Below are positions 8,750 to 16,473 of a stretch of DNA of 64,000 nt, one piece after another. The notes beneath the pieces were generated by a model. The model made no database searches. It was not told the origin of the DNA and saw nothing but the letters and a program-made list of their open reading frames with translations. The translations under genes and the position numbers were made by a program. Position 1 is the first letter of the stretch, and each line of letters opens with the position of its first letter. Source of the DNA: JACQFK01 sp041482015 (GTDB taxonomy: Bacteria; Planctomycetota; MHYJ01; JACPRB01); the NCBI GenBank assembly GCA_041482015.1, contig JBGPCZ010000005.1, positions 1 to 64,000 of the forward strand, given 5' to 3'.

Positions 8750-9574
8750 ATGCGCTTGCTTGTCGCCTTGGGTCTGTTCGTCGCCGCCGCCGCGCCTGCG
8801 TTCCCGCAGGCCAAGGCCGGGGACCGGACGACCGTCTCCGTCGAGTCGACGATGGACGTGGAGATCTTCGTGCGGGACGGCAGCGGAGTAGGCGAGATCA
8901 CCAAGCGCCTCAACCTTGTCCGGCGCGAGACGTTCGAGCAGGAGGTGCTCGCCGTGGCCGACGGGCTGGCCAGCTCGGTCCGCGTCAAGGTCGTCGCCTC
9001 GATGCTCCAGAAGAGCGGCAGCGACACCCGGCTGGAGGAGAAACCCACCGCGCTCGTCGACCAGACTTACACGTCCACGCGCGGCCCTTCCGGATGGATC
9101 GCGGTCGACTCGAACGGCGGTGCGGCTCCGGCCGACGGTTCGGCGCTGGGCGGGTGGAACGACGCCGGCTGGCTGCTCCCGAAGGACGGCCCGAAGGCGG
9201 GCGGCACGTGGGACGTCGAGGCCGACAAGGTGGCGGCGCTCATCAGCCCGACCGGCCTGCGCGAGCCCGCGGGCAAGCTCAGCTGCACTTGCCGGGCGGT
9301 CGAGGGCGGCATGGCGTCGATCTCCTTCACGGGATCGATCTCGGGCAAGGGGAAGGACGACGTCCAGATCAAGGTGACGGTCAAGACGGGCATCATGGAG
9401 TACGACCTCGCCAAGGGGCGGCCCGCGATGCTCTCGATGTCGGGCTCGTTCGATTCGATGCTGAGCATCGAGGACGTGACCCGGAAGCCCAACGAGAACA
9501 TCGAGGAGCGGCAGAAGATCGGCGAGATCCAGGTGAAGAGCCGCAAGCTCGAAGTGAAGCTGGACTTCAAGTAA
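8750..9574 (+). CDS. Exported protein of unknown function
   Basis: 274 residues from the ATG at 8750, preceded by AAAGGGAGGT at ideal spacing; a TTG three bases earlier is less likely. The signal peptide is MRLLVALGLFVAAAAPAFPQ. The mature protein is predicted beta-rich, with repeated strand patterns (TTVSVESTMDVEIFV, SVRVKVVASML, KLSCTCRAVEGGMASISFTG, KLEVKLDFK). This fits a periplasmic or outer-membrane beta protein. I do not recognise the family. Its stop directly abuts the stop of the convergent alr gene with no intervening base. Confidence 0.75.
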   Translation: MRLLVALGLFVAAAAPAFPQAKAGDRTTVSVESTMDVEIFVRDGSGVGEITKRLNLVRRETFEQEVLAVADGLASSVRVKVVASMLQKSGSDTRLEEKPTALVDQTYTSTRGPSGWIAVDSNGGAAPADGSALGGWNDAGWLLPKDGPKAGGTWDVEADKVAALISPTGLREPAGKLSCTCRAVEGGMASISFTGSISGKGKDDVQIKVTVKTGIMEYDLAKGRPAMLSMSGSFDSMLSIEDVTRKPNENIEERQKIGEIQVKSRKLEVKLDFK

Positions 9575-10717
9575 TCACGCCACGACGCGGAACGCCGGGG
9601 CGGGCACGGCTCCCTCGGTGTTCGCGGGCACCCGACCCACGCGCGGTCCCAGCCGGCAGGTGATCTCGTAGGGGATCGTCCCCGCCTTCCTCGCGAGCTC
9701 CTCCACGCGCAGCCCCTCGCCGATGAGCGTCACCGTGTCGCCGACGGCCGCGTCGGGCACGTCTCCCACGTCGAACATCACGTAGTCCATCGTGACGGTG
9801 CCCACGAGCGGAACGCGGCGGCCGCGGAGGACCGCCTCGGCGCGGTTGGAGAGCGAGTAGGGGTAGCCGTCGTCGTAGCCGACGGGGCAGGTGGCGATCC
9901 TCGTGGCGCGCGGCGCTCGGGCCCGCCCGTCGTAGCCGATCGCGGTGCCCTCGGCCACTCCTTTGAGGTACGCGACCTGCGTCTTGAGCGATAGGACGGG
10001 CTTGAGCGGGATCTTGAGCGCGGCGAACGGACCCGGGTCGATGCCGTACATTGCGATGCCGGGGCGGACCATGTCGAAGTGGGCCTCGGGGCAGGTGAAG
10101 AGCCCCGTGGAATTCGCGGCGTGGAGGAGCGGCGGCTGGATCCCGTCGCGCGCGAGCTCGTCGATCACGGAGCGGAAGAGGTCGAGCTGCTCCCGGCTCG
10201 CCTCGGGGTTCGAGGCGGAGGCGAGGTGCGTCGAGAGCCCCTCGAGCTGGAGATTGGGGCAGTCCATGACGGCGCGCGCGACGTCGAGCGCGCGGCCCGG
10301 CGAGACGCCGAGGCGCGCCATTCCGGTGTCGACCTTCAGATGGACGCGGAGCACGCGGTCGCGGCGCCGCGCCTCCTCGTCGAGGAGCGGGAGGAGGTCG
10401 GTCGAGTGGACGGTGACGGAGATGTCGTACTGGACGACCTTGTGGATCTCCTCCTCGACGATGGCGCCGAGGATGAGGATCGGCCCCGGGATGCCGCCCT
10501 CGCGGAGGTGGAGGGCCTCGCCGGAGTCGCCCACGCCGACCATGGAGCAGCCGGACTCCAGGGCGTTCCAGGCGACGGGCAGCGCGCCGTGCCCGTAGGC
10601 GTTGGCCTTGCAGACGGCCATGATCTTGGTCTGGGGATCGAGCGCGCGGCGGATGACGCCGAGGTTGTGGCGGAGGGCGGCGAGATCGATCTCCGCCCAG
10701 ACGCGGTAGCCCCTCAT
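9575..10717 (-). CDS. alr: Alanine racemase
   Basis: 380 residues. This PLP-dependent fold-type III enzyme interconverts L- and D-alanine for peptidoglycan. The N-terminus WAEIDLAALRHNL and the PLP-lysine motif AVCKANAYGHGA (Lys37) are diagnostic. HLKVDTGMARLG, HAANSTG, MVRPGIAMYGI, VGYDDGYPYSLSNRAE and the C-terminal GTVTMDYVMFDVGD all fit the family. The ATG at 10717 begins exactly where the family starts; the longer open frame upstream is not supported. A strong GC hairpin separates it from the upstream tsaB gene on the same strand. Confidence 0.95.
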   Translation of the reverse strand: MRGYRVWAEIDLAALRHNLGVIRRALDPQTKIMAVCKANAYGHGALPVAWNALESGCSMVGVGDSGEALHLREGGIPGPILILGAIVEEEIHKVVQYDISVTVHSTDLLPLLDEEARRRDRVLRVHLKVDTGMARLGVSPGRALDVARAVMDCPNLQLEGLSTHLASASNPEASREQLDLFRSVIDELARDGIQPPLLHAANSTGLFTCPEAHFDMVRPGIAMYGIDPGPFAALKIPLKPVLSLKTQVAYLKGVAEGTAIGYDGRARAPRATRIATCPVGYDDGYPYSLSNRAEAVLRGRRVPLVGTVTMDYVMFDVGDVPDAAVGDTVTLIGEGLRVEELARKAGTIPYEITCRLGPRVGRVPANTEGAVPAPAFRVVA

Positions 10718-10743
10718 GGCGATGCGGGAACCGGAAAGGGTCC

Positions 10744-10777
10744 GCCCCAGGCGGCCGGAGGGCCGGCCGCCTGGGGC
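10744..10777 (-). terminator. Strong GC hairpin between tsaB and alr
   Basis: A perfect 15-bp stem (10744-10758 with 10763-10777; arms GCCCCAGGCGGCCGG and its complement) around a 4-base loop. It lies after the tsaB stop and before alr. No uninterrupted T-tract follows, so it may attenuate rather than end transcription, or protect the tsaB mRNA 3' end. Confidence 0.5.
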
Positions 10778-10809
10778 CCTTCTTCCCCCTCTGTTCCTCG
10801 CCCTCCCTC

Positions 10810-11475
10810 CTAAGTCTTCTTCGGGCCGAACTTGATCTCGGCCTCCGTGGGTCGAAGGTAGAGCGGCACGAGCGAGGCAGCGTCGTGACGCACGCCCTCG
10901 TCGTGGAGCCGCTTTCCGAGGCGGGCGATCGCCTCGGGCTTCGGATCCCACAGGTCCCGCGGTCCGCACGGGCGGTCGCGGAAGAGCTCGCCGTACGCCT
11001 CGAGCGCGTCCCCGAAGACGAAGGCGTCCTTCGGGATGCGCGCGACGAATTCGGCGGGCTTCTCCGCGAGATAGCCGGTCGCGCGGCGGCCGTCCTCGTA
11101 GACGGCGCCGTAGATCTGGTCCCACTTGGCGTCGATCGCGGGGCAGAGGACGCGCGCCCGGTCGCTCGCGGCGTCGGCCATCGCGTCGAGCGAGGCGACG
11201 CCGATGAGCGGCTTCCGGAGCGCGAAGGCGAGGCCTTTCGCGGCGGCCAGCCCGACCCGGAGCCCCGTGTACGAGCCCGGCCCGATGTCGCACGCGATCA
11301 AGTCGATCGTCGCGATCGCGATCCCCGTCTCCTCCAGGAGCGCCTCGATCGACGGCGCGATTTCGCGGCCGTGGACCATCCCTTTTTCAAAGAGCCGGGT
11401 CCCGAGGACCGCGGCGTCGTCGAGGAGGGCGATTCCCCCCCTCGCCCCGGACGTCTCGATCCCGAGGACTCTCAC
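10810..11475 (-). CDS. tsaB: tRNA threonylcarbamoyladenosine biosynthesis protein TsaB
   Basis: 221 residues. TsaB partners TsaD and TsaE in adding threonylcarbamoyl to A37 of ANN-decoding tRNAs. It is an ASKHA-fold protein: MRVLGIETSGARGGIAL (phosphate-1-like strand), FEKGMVHGREIAPSIEALL, and the signature DIGPGSYTGLRVGLAAAKGLA are all present. Length matches the family. It starts at a GTG (11475), nine bases after a TAGACT -10 box, with no Shine-Dalgarno sequence; leaderless translation is likely. TsaD, TsaC and TsaE are not in the window. Confidence 0.93.
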   Translation of the reverse strand: MRVLGIETSGARGGIALLDDAAVLGTRLFEKGMVHGREIAPSIEALLEETGIAIATIDLIACDIGPGSYTGLRVGLAAAKGLAFALRKPLIGVASLDAMADAASDRARVLCPAIDAKWDQIYGAVYEDGRRATGYLAEKPAEFVARIPKDAFVFGDALEAYGELFRDRPCGPRDLWDPKPEAIARLGKRLHDEGVRHDAASLVPLYLRPTEAEIKFGPKKT

Positions 11476-11484
11476 GTCACCGGA

Positions 11485-11512
11485 AGTCTACCCCACGATC
11501 CCGGGGAGTCAA
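11485..11512 (-). promoter_or_regulatory. Promoter for tsaB, predicted leaderless
   Basis: Minus strand TTGACT (11512-11507), 16-base spacer, TAGACT (11490-11485). The expected start of transcription is 2-3 bases before the GTG at 11475. Confidence 0.65.
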
Positions 11513-11545
11513 GTCGTAAATTACAAATCATAAACTATAGAAGCT

Positions 11546-11609
11546 CCATAAAACAGACGGTGCGATTTATGGAGCCCCAGTTCCATAAATCGCACCGTCT
11601 GTTTTATGG
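11546..11609. repeat. Perfect 28-bp inverted repeat in a divergent intergenic region
   Basis: Arm 11546-11573 begins CCATAAAACAGACGG and arm 11582-11609 is its exact reverse complement; an 8-base loop separates them. It is AT-rich relative to the flanks. It lies between the promoters of two divergent genes (tsaB and the methyltransferase), so it cannot be a terminator for either. It shares the 9-mer AAAACAGAC with the palindrome at 32159-32189. Confidence 0.9.
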
Positions 11610-11616
11610 CCGCGAC

Positions 11617-11645
11617 TTGCCATCCCAAGAAGGCTCTGCTATACC
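11617..11645 (+). promoter_or_regulatory. Promoter for the ICMT-like gene, predicted leaderless
   Basis: TTGCCA (11617-11622), 17-base spacer, TATACC (11640-11645), then nine bases to the ATG at 11655. No Shine-Dalgarno sequence is present. Confidence 0.55.
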
Positions 11646-11654
11646 ACAGCCCCC

Positions 11655-12278
11655 ATGAAGCTCTCGCGGCTTCGCAAGATCACGTTCAAGCTCCTCTTCG
11701 TCTACGCCATCGTGATCGTCGTCGTCTTCGCGGCCGATCCCAAGCCGGACAAGTGGAAGACCGCCCACTTCTGGGTGGGGATCGGCTTCCTCATGGCCTC
11801 CCTCTGGATCCGCGTCTGGGCCGCCGGCCACCTCGTGAAAAACAAGGTCCTCACCGTCACCGGCCCCTACGCCTACGTCAAGAACCCCCTCTACATCGGG
11901 ACCTTTCTCGGCATGATCGGCTTCGCCCTCCTGACCATCGGCCCGCGCAAGTCGCCGTGGTACCACCACTACCTCAACTGGATCGTGCTCGGCCTCGGTC
12001 TCCTCGTCTTCGTCGCGTACTACATCCCCTACAAGAAGAAGCGCGAGGGCGACCGCCTTCACGACCTCTTCGGCGAGGCGTGGGATCACTTCGACCAGGC
12101 CGTGCCCGACTACTTCCCGAAGCTCACGCGTTACGAGCGCGCCCAGAATCGCCCCTGGAGCTGGGCCGCGACGTGCGAGAACAGCGAGCAGTGGACGCCC
12201 TTCGCCATGGCCATCGGCGTCGCGGCCGTGATCTGGAACGGATGGATCATCGACCACATCACCCGTCTGAGCCGGTGA
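11655..12278 (+). CDS. Isoprenylcysteine/phospholipid methyltransferase-family membrane protein
   Basis: 207 residues with about four membrane segments (e.g. LLFVYAIVIVVVFA, VGIGFLMASLWIRVWAAGHL, YIGTFLGMIGFALLTIG, IVLGLGLLVFVAYYIPY). The motif TGPYAYVKNPLYIGTFLG followed later by FGEAWDHFDQAVPDYFPKL is the conserved SAM-binding half of the ICMT/PEMT family. Bacterial members methylate lipids or small molecules; the substrate here is not known. The C-terminus carries a further hydrophobic helix. It heads a three-gene operon with stop/start overlaps (GTGA, then ATGA) leading into a kinase-like protein and RsmB. Confidence 0.85.
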   Translation: MKLSRLRKITFKLLFVYAIVIVVVFAADPKPDKWKTAHFWVGIGFLMASLWIRVWAAGHLVKNKVLTVTGPYAYVKNPLYIGTFLGMIGFALLTIGPRKSPWYHHYLNWIVLGLGLLVFVAYYIPYKKKREGDRLHDLFGEAWDHFDQAVPDYFPKLTRYERAQNRPWSWAATCENSEQWTPFAMAIGVAAVIWNGWIIDHITRLSR

Positions 12279-12868
12279 AGCCCCGCGTCCTCCGGGACAA
12301 GGGCGGCTTCCTCTCTCCCGCCGTCTCCGTCGTCGACCACGAGGGCCGCCCCGCCATCCTCAAGGACTACCGGAAGAAGAACGCGGTGACGCGCGGGCTC
12401 CTCGCGCCCCGGCTCGTCCGCCGCGAGTTCGACACGCTCAAGCACCTGGAAGGAGTGCCCGGCATCCCCGCCGCTTACGCGATTGTCGAGAAGCGCGCGA
12501 TCCTCATCGAATTCATCGGGGGGAAGACCCTCAACAAGTTCGCCGCGGGCGAGCTCCCCGACCGTGTCTTCGAGCGGCTTTGCGAGACCGTCCGCGCCAT
12601 GCACCGGCGCGGCGTCGTCCACCTCGACCTCCGCCAGAGGAAGAACATCCTGGTCGACGGCGACCGCCCCTGGGTGATCGACTTCGCCAACGCCGTCCGG
12701 GGAAGGCTGGCCGCGAAACTCGCCGGCGTCGACGAGAGCGCGCTCCTCAAATGGAAGCTGCGCAACTGGCCGCACCTCGTGACGGACGGCGACCGCGAGG
12801 CGTTGAAGAAACACAGGTTCCTCCGGAAATTCTGGATCTTCACGCCGCGGGGCAAAAGCGTGAGATGA
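12275..12868 (+). CDS. RIO/LPS-kinase-like small kinase
   Basis: 197 residues, beginning at a GTG that overlaps the upstream stop by four bases. Kinase core elements are visible: AILKDYRKKN (ATP-lysine region), RREFDTLKHLEGVPGIP (helix C and following loop), ILIEFIGGKTL (hinge), HLDLRQRKNILVDGD (catalytic loop with D and N), and VIDFANA in the DFG position. The protein is compact, as in RIO, Bud32 and lipopolysaccharide kinase families. The substrate could be a lipid/sugar or a protein; the membrane methyltransferase next to it slightly favours an envelope lipid, but this is inference. The stop overlaps the rsmB start (ATGA). Confidence 0.75.
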   Translation: MKPRVLRDKGGFLSPAVSVVDHEGRPAILKDYRKKNAVTRGLLAPRLVRREFDTLKHLEGVPGIPAAYAIVEKRAILIEFIGGKTLNKFAAGELPDRVFERLCETVRAMHRRGVVHLDLRQRKNILVDGDRPWVIDFANAVRGRLAAKLAGVDESALLKWKLRNWPHLVTDGDREALKKHRFLRKFWIFTPRGKSVR

Positions 12869-13995
12869 AGAACGTCCGGGCGCTCGCGGCCCAGGTGCTC
12901 CTCGAGGGCGAGAAGAGGTTCGTCGACGAAGCCCTGGAGGCGCATCGCGGGGCGGCCCTGTCGCGCCGCGACCGCGCGCTCCTGACGACGCTGGTCTACG
13001 GCGTGACCCGCTGGCGCCGCGAACTCGACTGGCTCATCGATCGCTGCGCCCAGCGCGTCCATCCCGAGATCCGCCAGCACCTGCGGGTCGCCCTCTTCCA
13101 GGTCCGCCACCTCGACAAGATCCCGCGCCACGCCGCCGTCGACGAGGCGGTCGAGCTGGCGAAGGGCGTCAGCAAGAAGTCGGCCGGCTTCGTCAACGCC
13201 GTCCTCCGCAAGGCCGCCGACCTCCCGCTGCCCGACACGATCGGCGTCCGCGCGTCCCACCCCGACTGGCTGATCGAACGATGGCGGAGGCATTTCAAGC
13301 CAAAGGAAGTGGAGGCGATCCTGGAGGCCGACAATGCGATCCTCCCGGTGACCCTCCGCCCCAACCCGCTCCGCGCGAAGGGGCCGGTCGAGCTCGAAGG
13401 CGACCCGGCCGCCGACGCGCGGTTCGCCGCGGGCGAGTACACGGTCCAGGACGAGACCTCCATGAAAGTCGCGCCCCTCCTGGATCCGAAACCCGACGAG
13501 CGCGTCCTCGACCTCTGCGCGGCGCCGGGCGGGAAGACAACCCAACTCGCCGAGCTCATGGGCGGGAAGGGGAGGATCGTCGCGGTCGATCTGCCCGATC
13601 GCATCGGTCTCGTCGCAGAATCGGCGAAGCGGCTCGGCCTCGGGAACGTCGAGTGCGTGGCGGGCGACGGGGCGACGATCGGATTCAAAGGGCCGTTCGA
13701 TGCGATCCTGCTCGACGCGCCCTGCTCGAATACCGGCGTGCTTGCGCGCCGGCCCGACGTGCGCTGGCGGCTTCGCGAGAAGGACATCGCGGGCGCGGCC
13801 GAACTCCAAAGGAGGCTGCTCGAGAACGCGGCCCGGCTGTTGGCGCCGGGCGGCCGGATCGTCTACTCCACCTGCAGCCTCGAGCCCGAGGAGAACCACG
13901 TCGACCTTCCGGGCTTCCGGGTGGCGAAGGAGGAGTTCACTCTCCCGACCGACCGCCACTCCGGCGGCTACCAGGCCCTGGTCCTCCGGGTCTGA
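12865..13995 (+). CDS. rsmB: 16S rRNA (cytosine-C5)-methyltransferase RsmB
   Basis: 376 residues. RsmB methylates C967 of 16S rRNA. An N-terminal NusB-like helical domain (~1-130, e.g. SRRDRALLTTLVYGVTRWRRELD) precedes the Rossmann methyltransferase domain. Motifs visible are VLDLCAAPGGKTTQLAE (motif I, SAM), LLDAPCSNTGVLARRPD (motif IV with its Cys) and YSTCSLEPEENH (motif VI with the catalytic Cys). Length is a little shorter than the E. coli enzyme (429) because the C-terminal extension is reduced. It is translationally coupled to the upstream kinase and converges on the VIT/VWA gene. Confidence 0.93.
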   Translation: MKNVRALAAQVLLEGEKRFVDEALEAHRGAALSRRDRALLTTLVYGVTRWRRELDWLIDRCAQRVHPEIRQHLRVALFQVRHLDKIPRHAAVDEAVELAKGVSKKSAGFVNAVLRKAADLPLPDTIGVRASHPDWLIERWRRHFKPKEVEAILEADNAILPVTLRPNPLRAKGPVELEGDPAADARFAAGEYTVQDETSMKVAPLLDPKPDERVLDLCAAPGGKTTQLAELMGGKGRIVAVDLPDRIGLVAESAKRLGLGNVECVAGDGATIGFKGPFDAILLDAPCSNTGVLARRPDVRWRLREKDIAGAAELQRRLLENAARLLAPGGRIVYSTCSLEPEENHVDLPGFRVAKEEFTLPTDRHSGGYQALVLRV

Positions 13996-13999
13996 GCGG

Positions 14000-16333
14000 C
14001 TACTTCTTCACCGCCGCCTTGAACAGCTCCTCGATCTGCGCGTCGGTCAGCTTCTCCTCGCCGGTCGCGCCGATGACGAGCGCCTTGCCGGGCGCGGTCA
14101 CGAAGATGAGCTCCGTCCCCATCTTGAGCGCCTCGACCAGTTTCGGCTCCTTCTCGATCAGCTTGAAGTACGCCTCGCCGCCGAACTTGACGACCGTGGT
14201 CGCGGCGGTCGCCTCGAACCGCTCGTCCACCCACATCTCGCGGTAGAGGTAGAACTTCGTCCCCGCCGCCTTTTTCGAGGTCGTGGGGCCCCGCTCGCCC
14301 GCCTTGTCCGTCTCCTTGAGCGACCGGAGGGCCATGGCGGCCTCGACGCCGGCCTTGCCGTCCTTCTGCTTGAATCCTTCGGCCAGGCTCCGGTCTCGAT
14401 CCTCGGCCTCGCGGCGCGCCGGATCCGCCTTGGCCACATCGGCATGCAGTCTCGCTTCCGCCGGGGCAGGAGCCGTCGCCGGCTTGGCCGCGAACTCGGC
14501 GAGCTTCTTCTCGGCCAGGGCGTCGAACCTGCCGCCGCCCGTGGCCGCGTTCCGGCCGCGCGGCTCGCCCGCGCCGAGCTGCTGCTGGCCCTCCAGGATC
14601 AGCTGGCTCGTGTAAGGCGTCTGGATCCCGTACTCCTTGGAAAGCCGGATCACGTCGTCAACCAGCTCCTTCGTCTCGCCGTGCATCCGGACCTGGTCGA
14701 GCAGGTGGCCGATCCGCCGCTGCGCCCAGAGGATCTCGATGAACGCGTGCTTGGGCTCGGCCGCGGCGAACTTCCCTTCATAGGTGAACGTCTCGGTCTT
14801 CCCCTGCACCCGGCCCGCGAGCTGGAAGGCGACGTCGCCCTCGCCCGTGTAGCGCCCGAAGAGGACGAGCTGGCTGCCCGCGTAGAGGTCCGGAAACTTG
14901 TGCGGGTGCATGTTGACGAGTTGCACCTTGTCGCCCACCACCTTGAGGTCGAGGCCCGTGAGCACGGGCTGCGCGGCCTTGTTGGCGAACGCCGCGACCT
15001 TGACCGCGATGTCCTCCTCGGGCCGGACATACTCGCTCACGCCGCCCGCCTGCGAGGCCATCGCATCCAGCAGGTACGTGTCGACGTCGTAGCCCACGCC
15101 CCAGGTGAAGAGCCGGAGCGACTCGCCGCCCTTCGCGCTGCGCGCGGCGTCGACCTTCGCCAGGATGCGGCGCGGGTCGGTCGTCTCGCCCATCGTGGGC
15201 TTGCCGTCGGTCATGAACACGATGTAGCTCGGCCGCTCGCCCTCGCGCGGCAGGCTCTGGAGCGCCGTGTCGAGCGCGCCCGCGATGTCCGTGCCGCCCT
15301 GCGCGATCAGCGTGTCGGCGTACTTGAGCGCGTCCGCCCGCCGGTCTTTCGCGGAGACGAGGCCCTTCTGCCAGGAATCGGCGTAGCTCGAGAACTGAAC
15401 GATGTTGAAGCGGTCCGTGTCGTTGAGCTTCTCGACGAGGTACTTGAGCGCGTTGCGGGCCTGCTTGATCTTCTCGCCCGCCATGCTGCCGGAGACGTCG
15501 ATCACGAAGACCACGTCGCGCTCGATGATCCGCTGCGCCTGGAGCGTGCTCTTCGGCGCGACGAGGAGCATGAAGAAGCCGGGCTCCTTCGCGTCCGGCC
15601 GGTAGGTCACCAGGTCGAGGCCGACCTCCTTGTCGCTCACCGAGTAGAAGAGCTGGAAGTCCTTCTCGAGCGTCGTGTGGCGTTGCGTGTAGGTGACCTT
15701 CGCCTCGCGGTCGTTGGGGCGCTGGACGTCGACCGTGTGGGTCGGGCTGTAGATGTTCAGGATCGGCGCGGCGCTCTTCACCGTGACTTCCAGGCCGAAC
15801 TCGCCCTGGATGGTGGGGCCTTTCTTCTGGCCGCTGCGGACGGGGTAGGTGTACTGCACGAGCGAGTCCTGCGCGGGGACGACCTGCTAGAAGCGGAGCG
15901 TGATCGTCTGGCTCGACTTCGCGAGGATGGGGAAGATGTTCGCGCGGAAGAGCTCGGCGCCGAGGTACTCGAGGAGCCCCGGGTCCTGCGCGCGGTTGAC
16001 AATCTGGTTGTAGACCCGGCGGGCCTCGTTCTTTTCGACGATCTGGCCCGATTGCTCCTTGCCGTTGACGAGCATCGTGAACTTGCTCATCGTGGCGCCC
16101 TTGGGGATCGGGAAGACGTACTGCGCCTCGAGCTGCCGGTCGGTGTTGTTGACGAAGACCTGCTCGACGGTCGTGGTCGCCGCCTGCCGGTCGATCTCGA
16201 CCTTCACCTTGTGCTTATGGAGCGCGAGCGGGGGAAGGTCGGGCTCGTTCGGGATGATGATCCCCTGCGCGGCCGCGGGCACCGCGGCGGCGAGGACCAG
16301 GACCAGCGCCAGGATCGCGTTTCGCATCTGCAT
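14000..16333 (-). CDS. VIT and von Willebrand factor A domain protein, interrupted by an in-frame TAG
   Basis: The N-terminal part (16333-15887) has a signal peptide (MQMRNAILALVLVLAAAVP) and a VIT domain (VEQVFVNNTDRQLEAQYVFPIP, EKNEARRVYNQIV, SQTITLRF). A TAG at 15889-15887 follows, and the same frame continues with QVVPAQDSLVQYTYPVRSG for 619 more codons. That part completes the VIT domain and carries a VWA domain (DVVFVIDVSGSMAGEKI, MIDAS DxSxS) and a C-terminal helical region. Together 778 codons make one normal-looking VIT/VWA protein. The start is supported by GGAAGGGG upstream. Annotators may split it in two; a GTG at 15861-15859 could restart translation. A point nonsense mutation, sequencing error or readthrough would each explain it. 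Domain assignment is secure; expression of the full protein is not. Confidence 0.8.
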
Positions 16334-16417
16334 CGTCTTCCCCTTCCAGAACATGAATCGCATCCTTGGACGCGCGACTCCGGCTCGAGTTCGCGGAATT
16401 CGTGCGAATCGGGAACT

Positions 16418-16457
16418 CTCGTCAGGCACGACGCGTCCAAGCGTCGTTCCTGACGAG
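16418..16457. repeat. 17-bp near-perfect inverted repeat between divergent VIT/VWA and thioredoxin-like genes
   Basis: Arms 16418-16434 (CTCGTCAGGCACGACGC) and 16441-16457 pair with one mismatch around a 6-base loop. It ends 16 bases before the ATG at 16474 and sits about 85 bases upstream of the VIT/VWA start. It could be an mRNA leader hairpin of the plus-strand gene or an operator. A second weaker dyad (GAGTTC...GAACTC) lies just upstream. Confidence 0.6.
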
Positions 16458-16473
16458 AAGATAGAGGTGAACG

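Noticed and set aside
15887..15889. Pyrrolysine or general amber suppression at the in-frame TAG
   Set aside because: TAG terminates other genes here, no pyl gene is visible, and the residue has no obvious role; a mutation or sequencing error is simpler.
13700..16453. A 917-codon plus-strand frame over rsmB and VIT/VWA
   Set aside because: Antisense to VWA/VIT motifs, and its start lies inside rsmB in another frame.
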